Source: Anaerolineales bacterium
GTDB taxonomy: Bacteria > Chloroflexota > Anaerolineae > Anaerolineales > Villigracilaceae
Length of the DNA: 64,000 nt
Direction: 5' to 3'
Assembly (NCBI GenBank): GCA_014379595.1
Contig: JACMLM010000069.1
Location: 82,693 to 146,692, forward strand
Both the position numbers and the translations under genes were made by a program. The notes beneath the pieces were generated by a model. The model saw only the letters and a program-made list of their open reading frames with translations. It ran no database searches and was not told where the DNA came from. The first letter of the stretch is position 1. Each line of letters begins with the position of its first letter. This document shows, in pieces, positions 53,674 to 62,300 of the stretch.

Positions 53674-53982
53674 TCAGTTGCGGTTCCGTCCGCCACCACC
53701 GCGATTTCTGTCACCAAAATTGCGAGGTTTATCTTCGCGAGGTTTGGCAACATTGACAGTGATTGCTCGGCCCATAAAATCCTGACCGTTGAACATGCTG
53801 ATGGCCTTCTGGGCTTCTTCTGCAGTGGACATTTCCACGAAACCGAAGCCTTTTGCGCGGCCCGTTGCTCGGTCTATAATGAGTGCAACGGAGGTGACAT
53901 TGCCAGCCTGGCTGAAGTGTGCATTCAAATCTTCTTCCTTGGCGGCGTAGGGCAGGTTACCTACATAAAGCTTGTTTTCCAT
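53674..53982 (-). CDS. RRM-domain RNA-binding protein
   Basis: 102 aa from ATG 53982 with GGAGAAAAG upstream. RNP2 is LYVGNL and RNP1 is KGFGFVEM, with the standard beta-alpha-beta arrangement; the C-terminal 20 residues are Gly/Arg/Asn-rich. Homologues in cyanobacteria and Chloroflexota are often cold-induced and act on mRNA. Presumed role: RNA chaperone. Confidence 0.92.
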   Translation of the reverse strand: MENKLYVGNLPYAAKEEDLNAHFSQAGNVTSVALIIDRATGRAKGFGFVEMSTAEEAQKAISMFNGQDFMGRAITVNVAKPREDKPRNFGDRNRGGGGRNRN

Positions 53983-54445
53983 CTTTTCTCCAATGGTTTC
54001 ACGTCCAGCCTGAACGACATTGCCCCGCACTGCATGTGTTTCTATGCGGTATGTTGAAGTTTATCATGAATTAATATGTTATGAGAAATAAAAATTAGAC
54101 ATCATGCAAAAGTCTTTGATTTGTTCCGTCAGTAGTTGTACTGCTGACGGTTCGGCACGCTTCGCGAACTGTCGAAAAAACTTAGAAAATAAAAAATGGA
54201 TGTATTTCACATGACAGCAATGGCAAATTATGCAACCATGTAATCATCCTTTATAATTTGCCGTATGGGTATTTTCCACTAGACATCTTGCGAAAGTCCT
54301 TTTGCCACAGTCCCCTGAAGGGGATTGTAAAGATCGCAGAGAGAAAAAGAGTTAAAAGGCTTTTCTCAAATATCTCTGTGTACTCTGTGGCTATATGGTC
54401 TTTACTTATACAAGAAGTTATCTGCCCAAATCATTTGGAGGATAC
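53983..54445. other. Divergent intergenic region, 463 bp
   Basis: Contains a hairpin CCGTCAG/CTGACGG at 54127-54151 followed by a GGCACGCTTCGCGAACTGTCG-type string, and at about 54325-54400 the CGCAGAGAGAAAAAG/TCTGTGTACTCTGTGGC word-repeat. The rest may hold the RRM gene leader. No gene visible. Confidence 0.5.
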
Positions 54446-55219
54446 ATGACTTATACAACAGTTCTTACTGAAATTCGCGGGCGCGTGGGTATCGTTACGC
54501 TTAATCGTCCACAGGCGATGAATGCCTTCAATGACACGATGTTGAGTGAGCTGTTCGATGCACTTGAGACATTCGATAAAGATGAACAGGTCGGTGCTAT
54601 GGTGGTAACTGGCAGTGAAAAATCTTTCGCGGCAGGTGCAGATATTAAAGTGATGTCTGAGTCGTCTCCGTTTGAGATGATCAACACCGGGCGGGTTGAC
54701 CAATTTGATCGTATTCAAAAGATAAATAAGGTTGTGATTGCTGCAGTCTCTGGTTGGGCGTTGGGCGGCGGCTGTGAATTCGCCATCTCATGTGACATGA
54801 TAGTAGCTTCTGAAACGGCAAAGTTTGGTCAGCCTGAAATTAATATTGGCATTATCCCCGGTGCAGGCGGCACGCAGCGCCTCGCACGTTTGCTTGGCAA
54901 ACACCTCGCTATGGAAATGGTCATCAACAATCGCACACTCAGTGCAGCAGAAGCGCTTCAATTTGGATTCGTCAATCACGTAGCATCTGTTGATGGTTAT
55001 CTTGATAAAGCCGTTGCTCTCGCAGAAGAGATCGCAGCTCGTGCGCCTTTAGCTGTGCGCATGGCAAAGGATTCCGTTGATGCCGCATTTGAAACCACAC
55101 TGACCGAAGGCCTCAAAGCCGAGCGACGAAATTTTTATCCGCTCTTTTCTACGGAAGATCAAAGAGAAGGAATGAAAGCTTTCATAGAAAAACGTAAACC
55201 GAATTGGAAAGGGAAGTAG
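54446..55219 (+). CDS. Enoyl-CoA hydratase/isomerase
   Basis: 257 aa from ATG 54446, with GGAGG upstream. Crotonase features: GRVGIVTLNRPQAMNAF, AAGADIKVM (first oxyanion-hole residues), ALGGGCEFAISCDM (second) with the Glu, and GIIPGAGGTQRLARLLG containing the other catalytic glutamate. Hydrates trans-2-enoyl-CoA in fatty acid or amino acid breakdown. It has no thiolase or dehydrogenase neighbours here. Confidence 0.93.
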   Translation: MTYTTVLTEIRGRVGIVTLNRPQAMNAFNDTMLSELFDALETFDKDEQVGAMVVTGSEKSFAAGADIKVMSESSPFEMINTGRVDQFDRIQKINKVVIAAVSGWALGGGCEFAISCDMIVASETAKFGQPEINIGIIPGAGGTQRLARLLGKHLAMEMVINNRTLSAAEALQFGFVNHVASVDGYLDKAVALAEEIAARAPLAVRMAKDSVDAAFETTLTEGLKAERRNFYPLFSTEDQREGMKAFIEKRKPNWKGK

Positions 55220-55234
55220 TTTTTAGTTTCGCGA

Positions 55235-55305
55235 AGCGGTTAGATAGTTGGATAGTTGTGGACTACCTAACTACTAAACTACCTGACTGTCAAACTACCT
55301 AAACT
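55235..55305. repeat. Low-complexity TAGTT/AACTAC word-repeat
   Basis: Runs of AGTTGGATAGTTG followed by the inverse words ACTACCTAACTACTAAACTACC. A similar run lies at 63287-63367 and shorter ones at 15640-15650 and 17860-17890. Confidence 0.5.
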
Positions 55306-55308
55306 AAC

Positions 55309-56094
55309 ATGCCTGCTTCTCTTTCTGACCTGAAAACTGGTCTTGCTACATTAGGCTTGACCAAAAACCTAGTCATTGCACACGCTTCGCTCAAAGCATT
55401 TGGTTCCATCGAAGGCGGAGCAGACACAATGCTCAACGCACTGCTTGACTCTACACGCGGCGTCATCATGCCGACCTTTACTTATAAGACGATGCTGAAT
55501 CCCGAAGTTGGTCCGCCGCGAAACGGAATGACCTATGGAACTGAAACAGACTTAAATAAAATGGCTGAGTCGTTTCACCCAGATATGCCCGCAGATAAAA
55601 CGATGGGTGTATTGCCTGAAATACTTCGTAAACATCCCCAAGCAAAACGCTCATCGCATCCGATCCAATCTTTTGCTGGTATCAATGCAGATGCGATTCT
55701 CAATACGCAGACGGTCTACAATCCGCTGGCGCCGATTGCGGCATTGGCAGATCAGGATGGCTGGGTGTTATTACTCGGCGTAGATCATCGAGTGAATACA
55801 AGCATTCACTACGCTGAAAAACTTGGCGGACGACTCCAATTCATTCGTTGGGCGGTGGTGCAGGATCGTGTTGTAGAATGCCCCGGCTTTCCTGGCGATT
55901 CAGAAGGTTTCAATGCCATTGAGCCTTTGATAGAAAAATATACGCGCCGCGTGCCAATCGGTGATGCGCTTGTGCAAGCTGTGCATCTTAAAAGTATGAT
56001 CAAAGTTGTGGTGGATCAATTAAAAACAAATCCGTTCGCATTCCTATGTGACAGACAGGATTGCGAACGGTGTCTTGCAGTTCGATGGTCTTGA
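55309..56094 (+). CDS. Aminoglycoside N3-acetyltransferase-fold protein
   Basis: 261 aa. Matches the AAC(3)/YokD family: IAHASLKAFGSIEGGADTML, VIMPTFTYK, SSHPIQSFAGINADAI and VLLLGVDHRVNTSIHYAEKL. Most chromosomal members have unknown acetyl acceptors, so an antibiotic-resistance role is not established. The C-terminus has an extra CDRQDCERC region. Convergent with the next gene. Confidence 0.88.
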   Translation: MPASLSDLKTGLATLGLTKNLVIAHASLKAFGSIEGGADTMLNALLDSTRGVIMPTFTYKTMLNPEVGPPRNGMTYGTETDLNKMAESFHPDMPADKTMGVLPEILRKHPQAKRSSHPIQSFAGINADAILNTQTVYNPLAPIAALADQDGWVLLLGVDHRVNTSIHYAEKLGGRLQFIRWAVVQDRVVECPGFPGDSEGFNAIEPLIEKYTRRVPIGDALVQAVHLKSMIKVVVDQLKTNPFAFLCDRQDCERCLAVRWS

Positions 56095-56098
56095 AACG

Positions 56099-58066
56099 TT
56101 ATTCTGAAATATCTATTTCCACACCGCCATAAGTGCCAGTAACCTGATATACACCTTCGCCGCTGCGGGTATATGTCAGCGTGCCATCTGCCAGGCCAGT
56201 CACATCAACTTCCAGTGTAAAGGAAGAATCGTCATAGTTGTTTGTACCGCTGCCAGTTACACTGAATCCATTTGAGAAGGCACAACTTTCAAGTGTGAAC
56301 AATTCTCCATTATCAGTTGATTCAAAACTTATAGTGCCGCCATAGGTACAGCCGACAGTGGTTGGCGTGGCATAATCCCAATAATAATATTCGGGGAGAT
56401 AATATATCTCATCATCCAAAGCTTTAAATGCTTCCAGTGGATTTTCATAGTTCGCGGCATCTGCGGGCGCAACTGATACAACTTCATCGGCCACTCTGCC
56501 TTCGCAGGTTATTTCACGTTCAGTAGGAAGTGTATCGTTCACAAGAAATTCAGTTACTACATTATCTACACATTCAATGCCCCAGCCAAAAATAACATGC
56601 GGGCCGCCTATTTCTGTAATGAAGTATCCATCACTGAGATGTGAATATACAGATTCAGAATTTGAATATGGAGTGGCTGGGTCTGTGGTGCTATTGAGGA
56701 CAAACGTTGTGAAGCCTTCGCCGGTAAATGGCTCGGGACGCTTATCATCCTCTTGTGGATACGGCCAGTACGCGCAAGGCAGATCGCCATAAAAGACAGA
56801 TGAAAGCCTTGGCACGTTTGTATCGATCTCGTCGCCAGCTTTTATAAAATTCGCGGCTTGCTCATCTGCTGTTGTGCCGGGTTCTGCATAATCACCGCAG
56901 GTCACTCCATAATAGACCGCATCAGAATAAGATAGATCATCTATAGGAGTCAGCGTATCGGGGTTGATCACTAATGAACTGTACAAAATACGTGCCAGAG
57001 GGACAAGTGTGCCATCACGTGCATAAGCCATCAACGAACGCAGGAACATCATACGTGGGGTTTCAGAATATATGAAACCAGAAGCTGCAGATTCAAGGTC
57101 TGTAAATGTGAATTCGCGTTGTTCAACTTCGCCTGTGGAAAGCGGGAATTCAAATGATTTTGGTGACTGTTTAAGTTGTGCAGCTAGATTATCGTAGATG
57201 GCAACTGCATCGCCACCCATATCTTCCGCACAGACTGCATCTGCATCGCAAGCTTTAAGCGTGGCAACCAGCACATCGTTAAATGCGGTAGCCTGACCCT
57301 GTTGGAATTCTATGTCTGTAAGCGTGAGGTCTACAACGCCATCGAGAATGAGACCAGCAACATGTTCTGGATGAACAGTGGCATACGTCTGTGCGAATTG
57401 TGTGCCATAACTTTCACCGTACAACCAGAATTGATCATCACCGATCAAACCGCGAAATACTTCGAGGTCTTCAATTGCCTGTATGGTATCGAGATAAGGT
57501 ATTAATTCGGAGTTGCTCATCTCGGCGATACAGTTATCGACAAAAGTTTTTGTGACATTCAATAGATGCTGTTCGCCTTCGGGTGAGTTTGCATCTGTGT
57601 CCGTGCGATAATAATCTGTGGCAGCTTGTGCACAATACAGTCCGTTTGATAGATTGACCCCGCGCTGGTCAAAGAACACGATGTCAAAATTTTCAGGAAT
57701 GCGCGGATCAAAATATGATGTGTATGAATCAGCACTTAATAAACCAGATCCGCCGGGGCCGCCGATGGATGTGACAAACATGCCTTTGCGTTCACCGCTT
57801 GCAGGCAGAACGGCAAAGACAACCTCTATCATGCGCTCATTCTGCGCATCAAAATGATTCAGCGGTACTGTGACATTTATGCAGGTGAAATCACTATCCG
57901 GGCATTGATATGCGCCCAACTCTTCGAGTCGGGAAGCTGTACCTTGAAGGGGAACTTCCGTTACATTTGCAGGAGCTTCGGTTGGAAGTGGAGTTGGTGA
58001 TGATGGCGAGCAGGCTTGTATAAGAGAGATAAAAATTAGAAGACTGATAAGTTTTTTATTCATCAT
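56099..58066 (-). CDS. Secreted TAP-like alpha/beta-hydrolase lipoprotein
   Basis: 655 aa. Signal peptide with LIQAC lipobox. The alpha/beta-hydrolase part (about 60-510) has the nucleophile motif YGESYGTQF, the Asp in NSTTDPATPY and the His in GGPHVIFG; the cap and C-terminal region match tripeptidyl aminopeptidase-like enzymes. An additional 130-residue beta-rich tail (GTISFESTDNGELF...) follows. It is likely a peptidase at the cell surface. AAGGA lies before the ATG. Confidence 0.9.
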   Translation of the reverse strand: MMNKKLISLLIFISLIQACSPSSPTPLPTEAPANVTEVPLQGTASRLEELGAYQCPDSDFTCINVTVPLNHFDAQNERMIEVVFAVLPASGERKGMFVTSIGGPGGSGLLSADSYTSYFDPRIPENFDIVFFDQRGVNLSNGLYCAQAATDYYRTDTDANSPEGEQHLLNVTKTFVDNCIAEMSNSELIPYLDTIQAIEDLEVFRGLIGDDQFWLYGESYGTQFAQTYATVHPEHVAGLILDGVVDLTLTDIEFQQGQATAFNDVLVATLKACDADAVCAEDMGGDAVAIYDNLAAQLKQSPKSFEFPLSTGEVEQREFTFTDLESAASGFIYSETPRMMFLRSLMAYARDGTLVPLARILYSSLVINPDTLTPIDDLSYSDAVYYGVTCGDYAEPGTTADEQAANFIKAGDEIDTNVPRLSSVFYGDLPCAYWPYPQEDDKRPEPFTGEGFTTFVLNSTTDPATPYSNSESVYSHLSDGYFITEIGGPHVIFGWGIECVDNVVTEFLVNDTLPTEREITCEGRVADEVVSVAPADAANYENPLEAFKALDDEIYYLPEYYYWDYATPTTVGCTYGGTISFESTDNGELFTLESCAFSNGFSVTGSGTNNYDDSSFTLEVDVTGLADGTLTYTRSGEGVYQVTGTYGGVEIDISE

Positions 58067-58075
58067 TAATATCCT

Positions 58076-58519
58076 TCATTTCAAAATCTTATCATATCGA
58101 TAAAATTTTTCATCTCTCACCCATCCACAGCGCTCGTACAGTCTTTGGGCTGGGAAGTTATCTGTTGCTGTGCGCAGAAATAAACCTCGGCTGTTTGAAT
58201 TGCTGGCAAAATCTTCTGCTTCTTTCATCAACGCTTCGCCCGCTCCCTGCCCTCGAGCGGCCTCGTACACATAAATATCATTAAGAAGCCATAATGGCTT
58301 AAGGTAAACCGATGCAAATAATGGATACAACTGCACGAAACCAATTGCCTTATCATCATCTAATGCCAGAAATATAATTGACTCGTTATTTGTTAATCGT
58401 TGATGGATGAATTCCCGCGAGGCTTCAAGATCAGGCGCGGCTTTATAGAATTGCCTGTATGAGTCAAATAATGGTGCAATTAGATCCGTGTGCTCCAAGT
58501 TTGCTCGAATGATGTTCAT
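58076..58519 (-). CDS. GNAT acetyltransferase
   Basis: 147 aa from ATG 58519 with GGAG upstream. IIFLALDDDKAIGFVQLYPLF, then VYEAARGQGAGEALMKEAEDFA as acetyl-CoA loop, and RTATDNFPAQRLYERCGWVRDEKF. It follows the broken HEPN gene's terminator. Substrate unknown. Confidence 0.9.
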   Translation of the reverse strand: MNIIRANLEHTDLIAPLFDSYRQFYKAAPDLEASREFIHQRLTNNESIIFLALDDDKAIGFVQLYPLFASVYLKPLWLLNDIYVYEAARGQGAGEALMKEAEDFASNSNSRGLFLRTATDNFPAQRLYERCGWVRDEKFYRYDKILK

Positions 58520-58538
58520 TGATTCTCCATTAATAATA

Positions 58539-58578
58539 AAGACCTCCAAGACGCTTTGAGCAAAATCTTGGAGGTCTT
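58539..58578 (-). terminator. Terminator after the MNT/HEPN locus
   Basis: AAGACCTCCAAGA pairs with TCTTGGAGGTCTT (58566-58578), 14-nt loop, T-rich tail on the minus strand. Confidence 0.9.
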
Positions 58579-58587
58579 GCTAGTCCT

Positions 58588-58966
58588 TCACTTCACACCA
58601 AGTTTTTGCCGAACAAACTGCCTCACAACTTTCATGGCTTGATATGCGCTTTGTGCCTGATCTTTCTCAGCAACATCACCAGGATAGCGAAAGCGAACGG
58701 CGTAATCTTCCAAAGTGTTTAAATCTGCTTTCAAAAATTCATAACTTGTATCAAGTTTCAAGATCATTGCCAGAAGCTCCAAAAGAAAATGGATCTTTGG
58801 AATATGTTTATTGTTTGCCTGTAAAACTGCTTTGAGGTATTTTTCTGCACATTGTTGGCTGTGAAAACAAACTGCATCATAATTTGGTTTTGTGCGTGCA
58901 CGCAGTTCACGACCTGCTGTGGCAAAGTCGCCTTCGGCTTTTGATACCCATTCATGCGGGATTCAT
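58588..58966 (-). pseudogene. HEPN-domain protein, frameshifted at the start
   Basis: Reads HEWVSKAEGDF, LRARTKPNYDAVCFHSQQC, AEKYLKAVLQ and a C-terminal QKLGVK, a typical MNT-associated HEPN. The frame has no ATG, GTG or TTG before residue 60. ATG AAT CCC at 58966-58958 would give MNPHEW if the extra G at about 58957 were absent. So a single-base insertion (or a sequencing error) broke the gene. Confidence 0.8.
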
Positions 58967-59309
58967 ACAAAACCTTCCCCTCTTTTAGTATATCCTGTAA
59001 GAACGAATCGCCCATTTTCACACGTTGTGCCAAACGCTTTGGTGTGCGAACGATTAAGTCCATACCAAACATAACACCAAGCGAGCGGCGTATTTGTAAA
59101 GATTGCTGCCATTCCTTCAGTGGTGTATCCATAACCACTAGCAAATCGAGATCGCTTTCAGGGCGAGGTTTGCCGCGTGCATACGAACCAAACAAAATAA
59201 TTTTTTTCGGCTTGAATTCCTTTGCAATTTGACTCGCAACTGCGCGGATAACAGAGACTGGAATCCGCTTGCGAACATCAACGGTAGGAACTGCAAATGC
59301 CTTGTTCAT
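58764..59309 (-). CDS. MNT-type nucleotidyltransferase with frameshifted C-terminus
   Basis: 181 aa as read from ATG 59309. The nucleotidyltransferase domain (about 1-118) has FGSYARGKPRPESDLDLLVV (GSxxxG...DxD). After KVLYES the sequence runs into the HEPN gene out of frame, giving about 60 unnatural residues. Removing the one extra base near 58957 would end the protein at KVLYESP with TGA, the normal length. MNT enzymes AMPylate their HEPN toxin partners. A leaderless-type TATAAT is at 59317-59322. Confidence 0.82.
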   Translation of the reverse strand: MNKAFAVPTVDVRKRIPVSVIRAVASQIAKEFKPKKIILFGSYARGKPRPESDLDLLVVMDTPLKEWQQSLQIRRSLGVMFGMDLIVRTPKRLAQRVKMGDSFLQDILKEGKVLYESRMNGYQKPKATLPQQVVNCVHAQNQIMMQFVFTANNVQKNTSKQFYRQTINIFQRSIFFWSFWQ

Positions 59310-59316
59310 AATAATG

Positions 59317-59322
59317 ATTATA
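59317..59322 (-). promoter_or_regulatory. -10 box, leaderless type, before the MNT gene
   Basis: TATAAT ends 7 nt before the ATG at 59309; no Shine-Dalgarno. Confidence 0.55.
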
Positions 59323-59356
59323 ACCAAAAATAAAAGGACACGGTATCACCGTGTCC

Positions 59357-62300
59357 TTACTGAAACATAATTGGTTCCACGCGCCAGCCTTCTTCGCCCA
59401 TTAGTTTTTTGAGCCTTTCAAAGAGTTCGGGGCCGATTCGTGTGGTGTCGTTGGGGAAATCAATTAAATGTCCGCCGCCGTTCTCAAAGATCTGGAAGCT
59501 GAATTTGTCGCGTCCGTGATGTGAGATGAGCGTGCCGTACAGGGTCTTGATGCGGCGCTTATCACGCTCCTTGTCACCTGTGGGCCTGAGCATGATCGTG
59601 ATCTGCTGCGGCGGATGTTCCTTATCTTTATCCTCTTTTACCAGCGGCATATACATGGATCGAATGGCAGCTGCGATATGTTCTTCGTGCGGCTCGGCAT
59701 TTTGAGTCATTGCCAGGTCTGCGGCAGCACGCGTCACCAGTGGAGGAGTGACAGGTTCATCTTTCTTGAATTTTGGTTCTGGCTTTGATGCAATGGCAAC
59801 TTCTTCAAAGGATGGCTGCCATTCGCTATCCCAACCATCTGGGAAGTTGTCAGGCGGAGGCGGCATGTCGTTATCAGCGACGTAATCAGGAGCAACTTCT
59901 GCGATTTGGTAGGTCACGTTTGTAACGTGACTTACTACTGGGTTCGTTGGTTTTGTCACGCTGGAAGCGTGACCTACAGGATTCTGATTCGGCTGCTGAT
60001 TCGCTTTTTGAGCAGGAGCATTTGTCGATTTGTAATGAAGCGCTGTTGCAGGTGCTGGAGGCGTCGCTGGAATTTCATCCGCTGCTTCGGTGACTTTAAT
60101 TTCCGTCTTGATGATATCCACAAGAATTTTTGGCGGTAGATTTGCGAGATCCACTTTGCCTTCGACGATCACGATCTGACCCGCAGAGAGAATATCGCGA
60201 TGCTTGTCCCATGTTTTCGGGAAGAGTACGAGTTCAATGTTGCCTTGAATATCTTCGATGGTGACAAAGCCCATGGCCTTGCCCGTTTTAGTTGTATACG
60301 GACGAACCACGGTGACAAGACCCGCAACGCGAACTTTTTCTTCATGTGTTGCTTCAGGCAGTTGACCCGAAAAATAACTGACGATCTGCGCCAGTATGGC
60401 TTGATATTCGTTAAGGGGATGATCGGTGATATATAAACCGATAAGCTCGCGCTCCCAGTTGAGCATCTCGCGCTTGTCCACATTTTTTATTTCAGGCAAA
60501 TGGATTTCTTCAATGATGCCTGTGGATGCGCCGAATAGACTCATCTGCCCCGCATCTGCCGCGCGGAAGTGATTGCTGCTGATTGCGATAATACGATCAA
60601 GCGAGGCGAGTAAAGATGCACGATTGCCAAATGAGTCAAGCGCACCCACTTTGATTAGACATTCCAGCGAACGTTTGCCAACCGTACGAAGATCCACGCG
60701 GCGGGCAAAATCGTTGAGATCGGTAAATTTATTTTCTGTGCGTGCTTCGATGATTGCATCCACTGCGGCTTGATTAACATTTTTGATTGCGCCAAATCCA
60801 AAGCGAATGGATGGCTTATCGTCAGTGTCTTCAATCTCAAAATCCCAACCAGATGAATTGACATCGGGCGCGAGGACAGGTACGCCCATCGTGCGCGCGT
60901 CCGCAACATAGAACGCTACCTTTTCAGTTTGGCCAGCAGAGGCAGAAAGCAGTGCCGCCATATACTCAGATGGATAATTTGATTTTAGAAATGCGGTTTG
61001 AACAGCGATCACGCCGTAATCAGCAGCATGTGATTTGTTGAAGCCGTAACGCGCGAACTCTTCCCAATCCATATAGATTGCATCGGCTATGGATTGATCC
61101 ATGCCTTTTTCAACTGCGCCTTTAACGAATTTGGCGCGATGTTTATCAATATCTGCTTTTATCTTTTTTGAAATTGCCTTACGCAATTCGTCTGATTCAG
61201 AAGGCGTATACCCTGCAAGTTCCACAGCAGCACGCATCAGTTGTTCTTGATAGACGGGAATACCAAATGTGTCCTGGAAGATGGGTTCCATTGCGGGGTG
61301 ACGATATTCCACTTCCGCTTCACCGTGCATACGAGCGATATAGTCGGGGATGAATGCCATTGGACCCGGACGATATAACGCGACCATTGCGATGATGTTA
61401 TCGAGATTCTTGGGCTTCATCTGTACAAGGTAACGAGTCATACCGCCGCCTTCCACTTGGAAGACTCCAGCAGTGTGACCAGCGCCCATTAATTCAAATG
61501 ACTTGGGGTCATCAGTTGGAATATTATTCAGATCATATTTAATGCCGTGGCGTTTCTCGATCATGTCACAGGCGCGCGCCATTACAGTTAATGTGATGAG
61601 ACCAAGGAAGTCTACTTTCAACATGCCCAACGAATCGAGAATGCCCATTTCAAATTGTGTCACTGATTTGATCGGCGTTTCTTCTGAGTTGGATGTGGGA
61701 CGATGCAACGGCAGATAATCCATGATCGGCTTATCTGAAATGACCACGCCTGCTGCATGTGTGCCTGCATTACGCACAGTGCCTTCCATGCGCGCGGCAA
61801 TATCTATCACTTCACGAAGATGCGGCTGCGAATCGTATATCTTTTTGAATTCTGCAACTTCCATTGCATCTTTCATGGTGGTTGCGCGGCCTGAAACGAA
61901 CGGCACAAGTTTTGCAACTTTATCAATTTCAGGCAATGGAATTTCCATCACACGTGCCACATCACGCAGTGCGGCTTTTGACCCCATGGTGCCAAAGGTG
62001 ATGATCTGCGCCACTTTATCGTCACCATATTTACGCGCAGTATATTCCAGCATTTCAGAGCGGCGGTCATCACGGAAGTCCAGGTCAATATCGGGCATGG
62101 AGATGCGCCCGGGATTTAAGAAGCGTTCAAAGATAAGTGCATGTTCAAGCGGGTCAACGACTGTGATGTTAAGTGTGTACGCAATGATCGAGCCAGCTGC
62201 AGAACCGCGCGCGTTGTACCAAATTCCATTTTCACGAGCGAAACGGCATAGGTCCCATACGATCAGGAAGTATGCATCGAATCCCATTTCGTGCACGACT

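Noticed and set aside
55309..56094. Antibiotic-resistance gene call for the AAC(3)-fold protein
   Set aside because: Family membership is clear but most chromosomal members have no proven aminoglycoside activity and no mobile context is seen.
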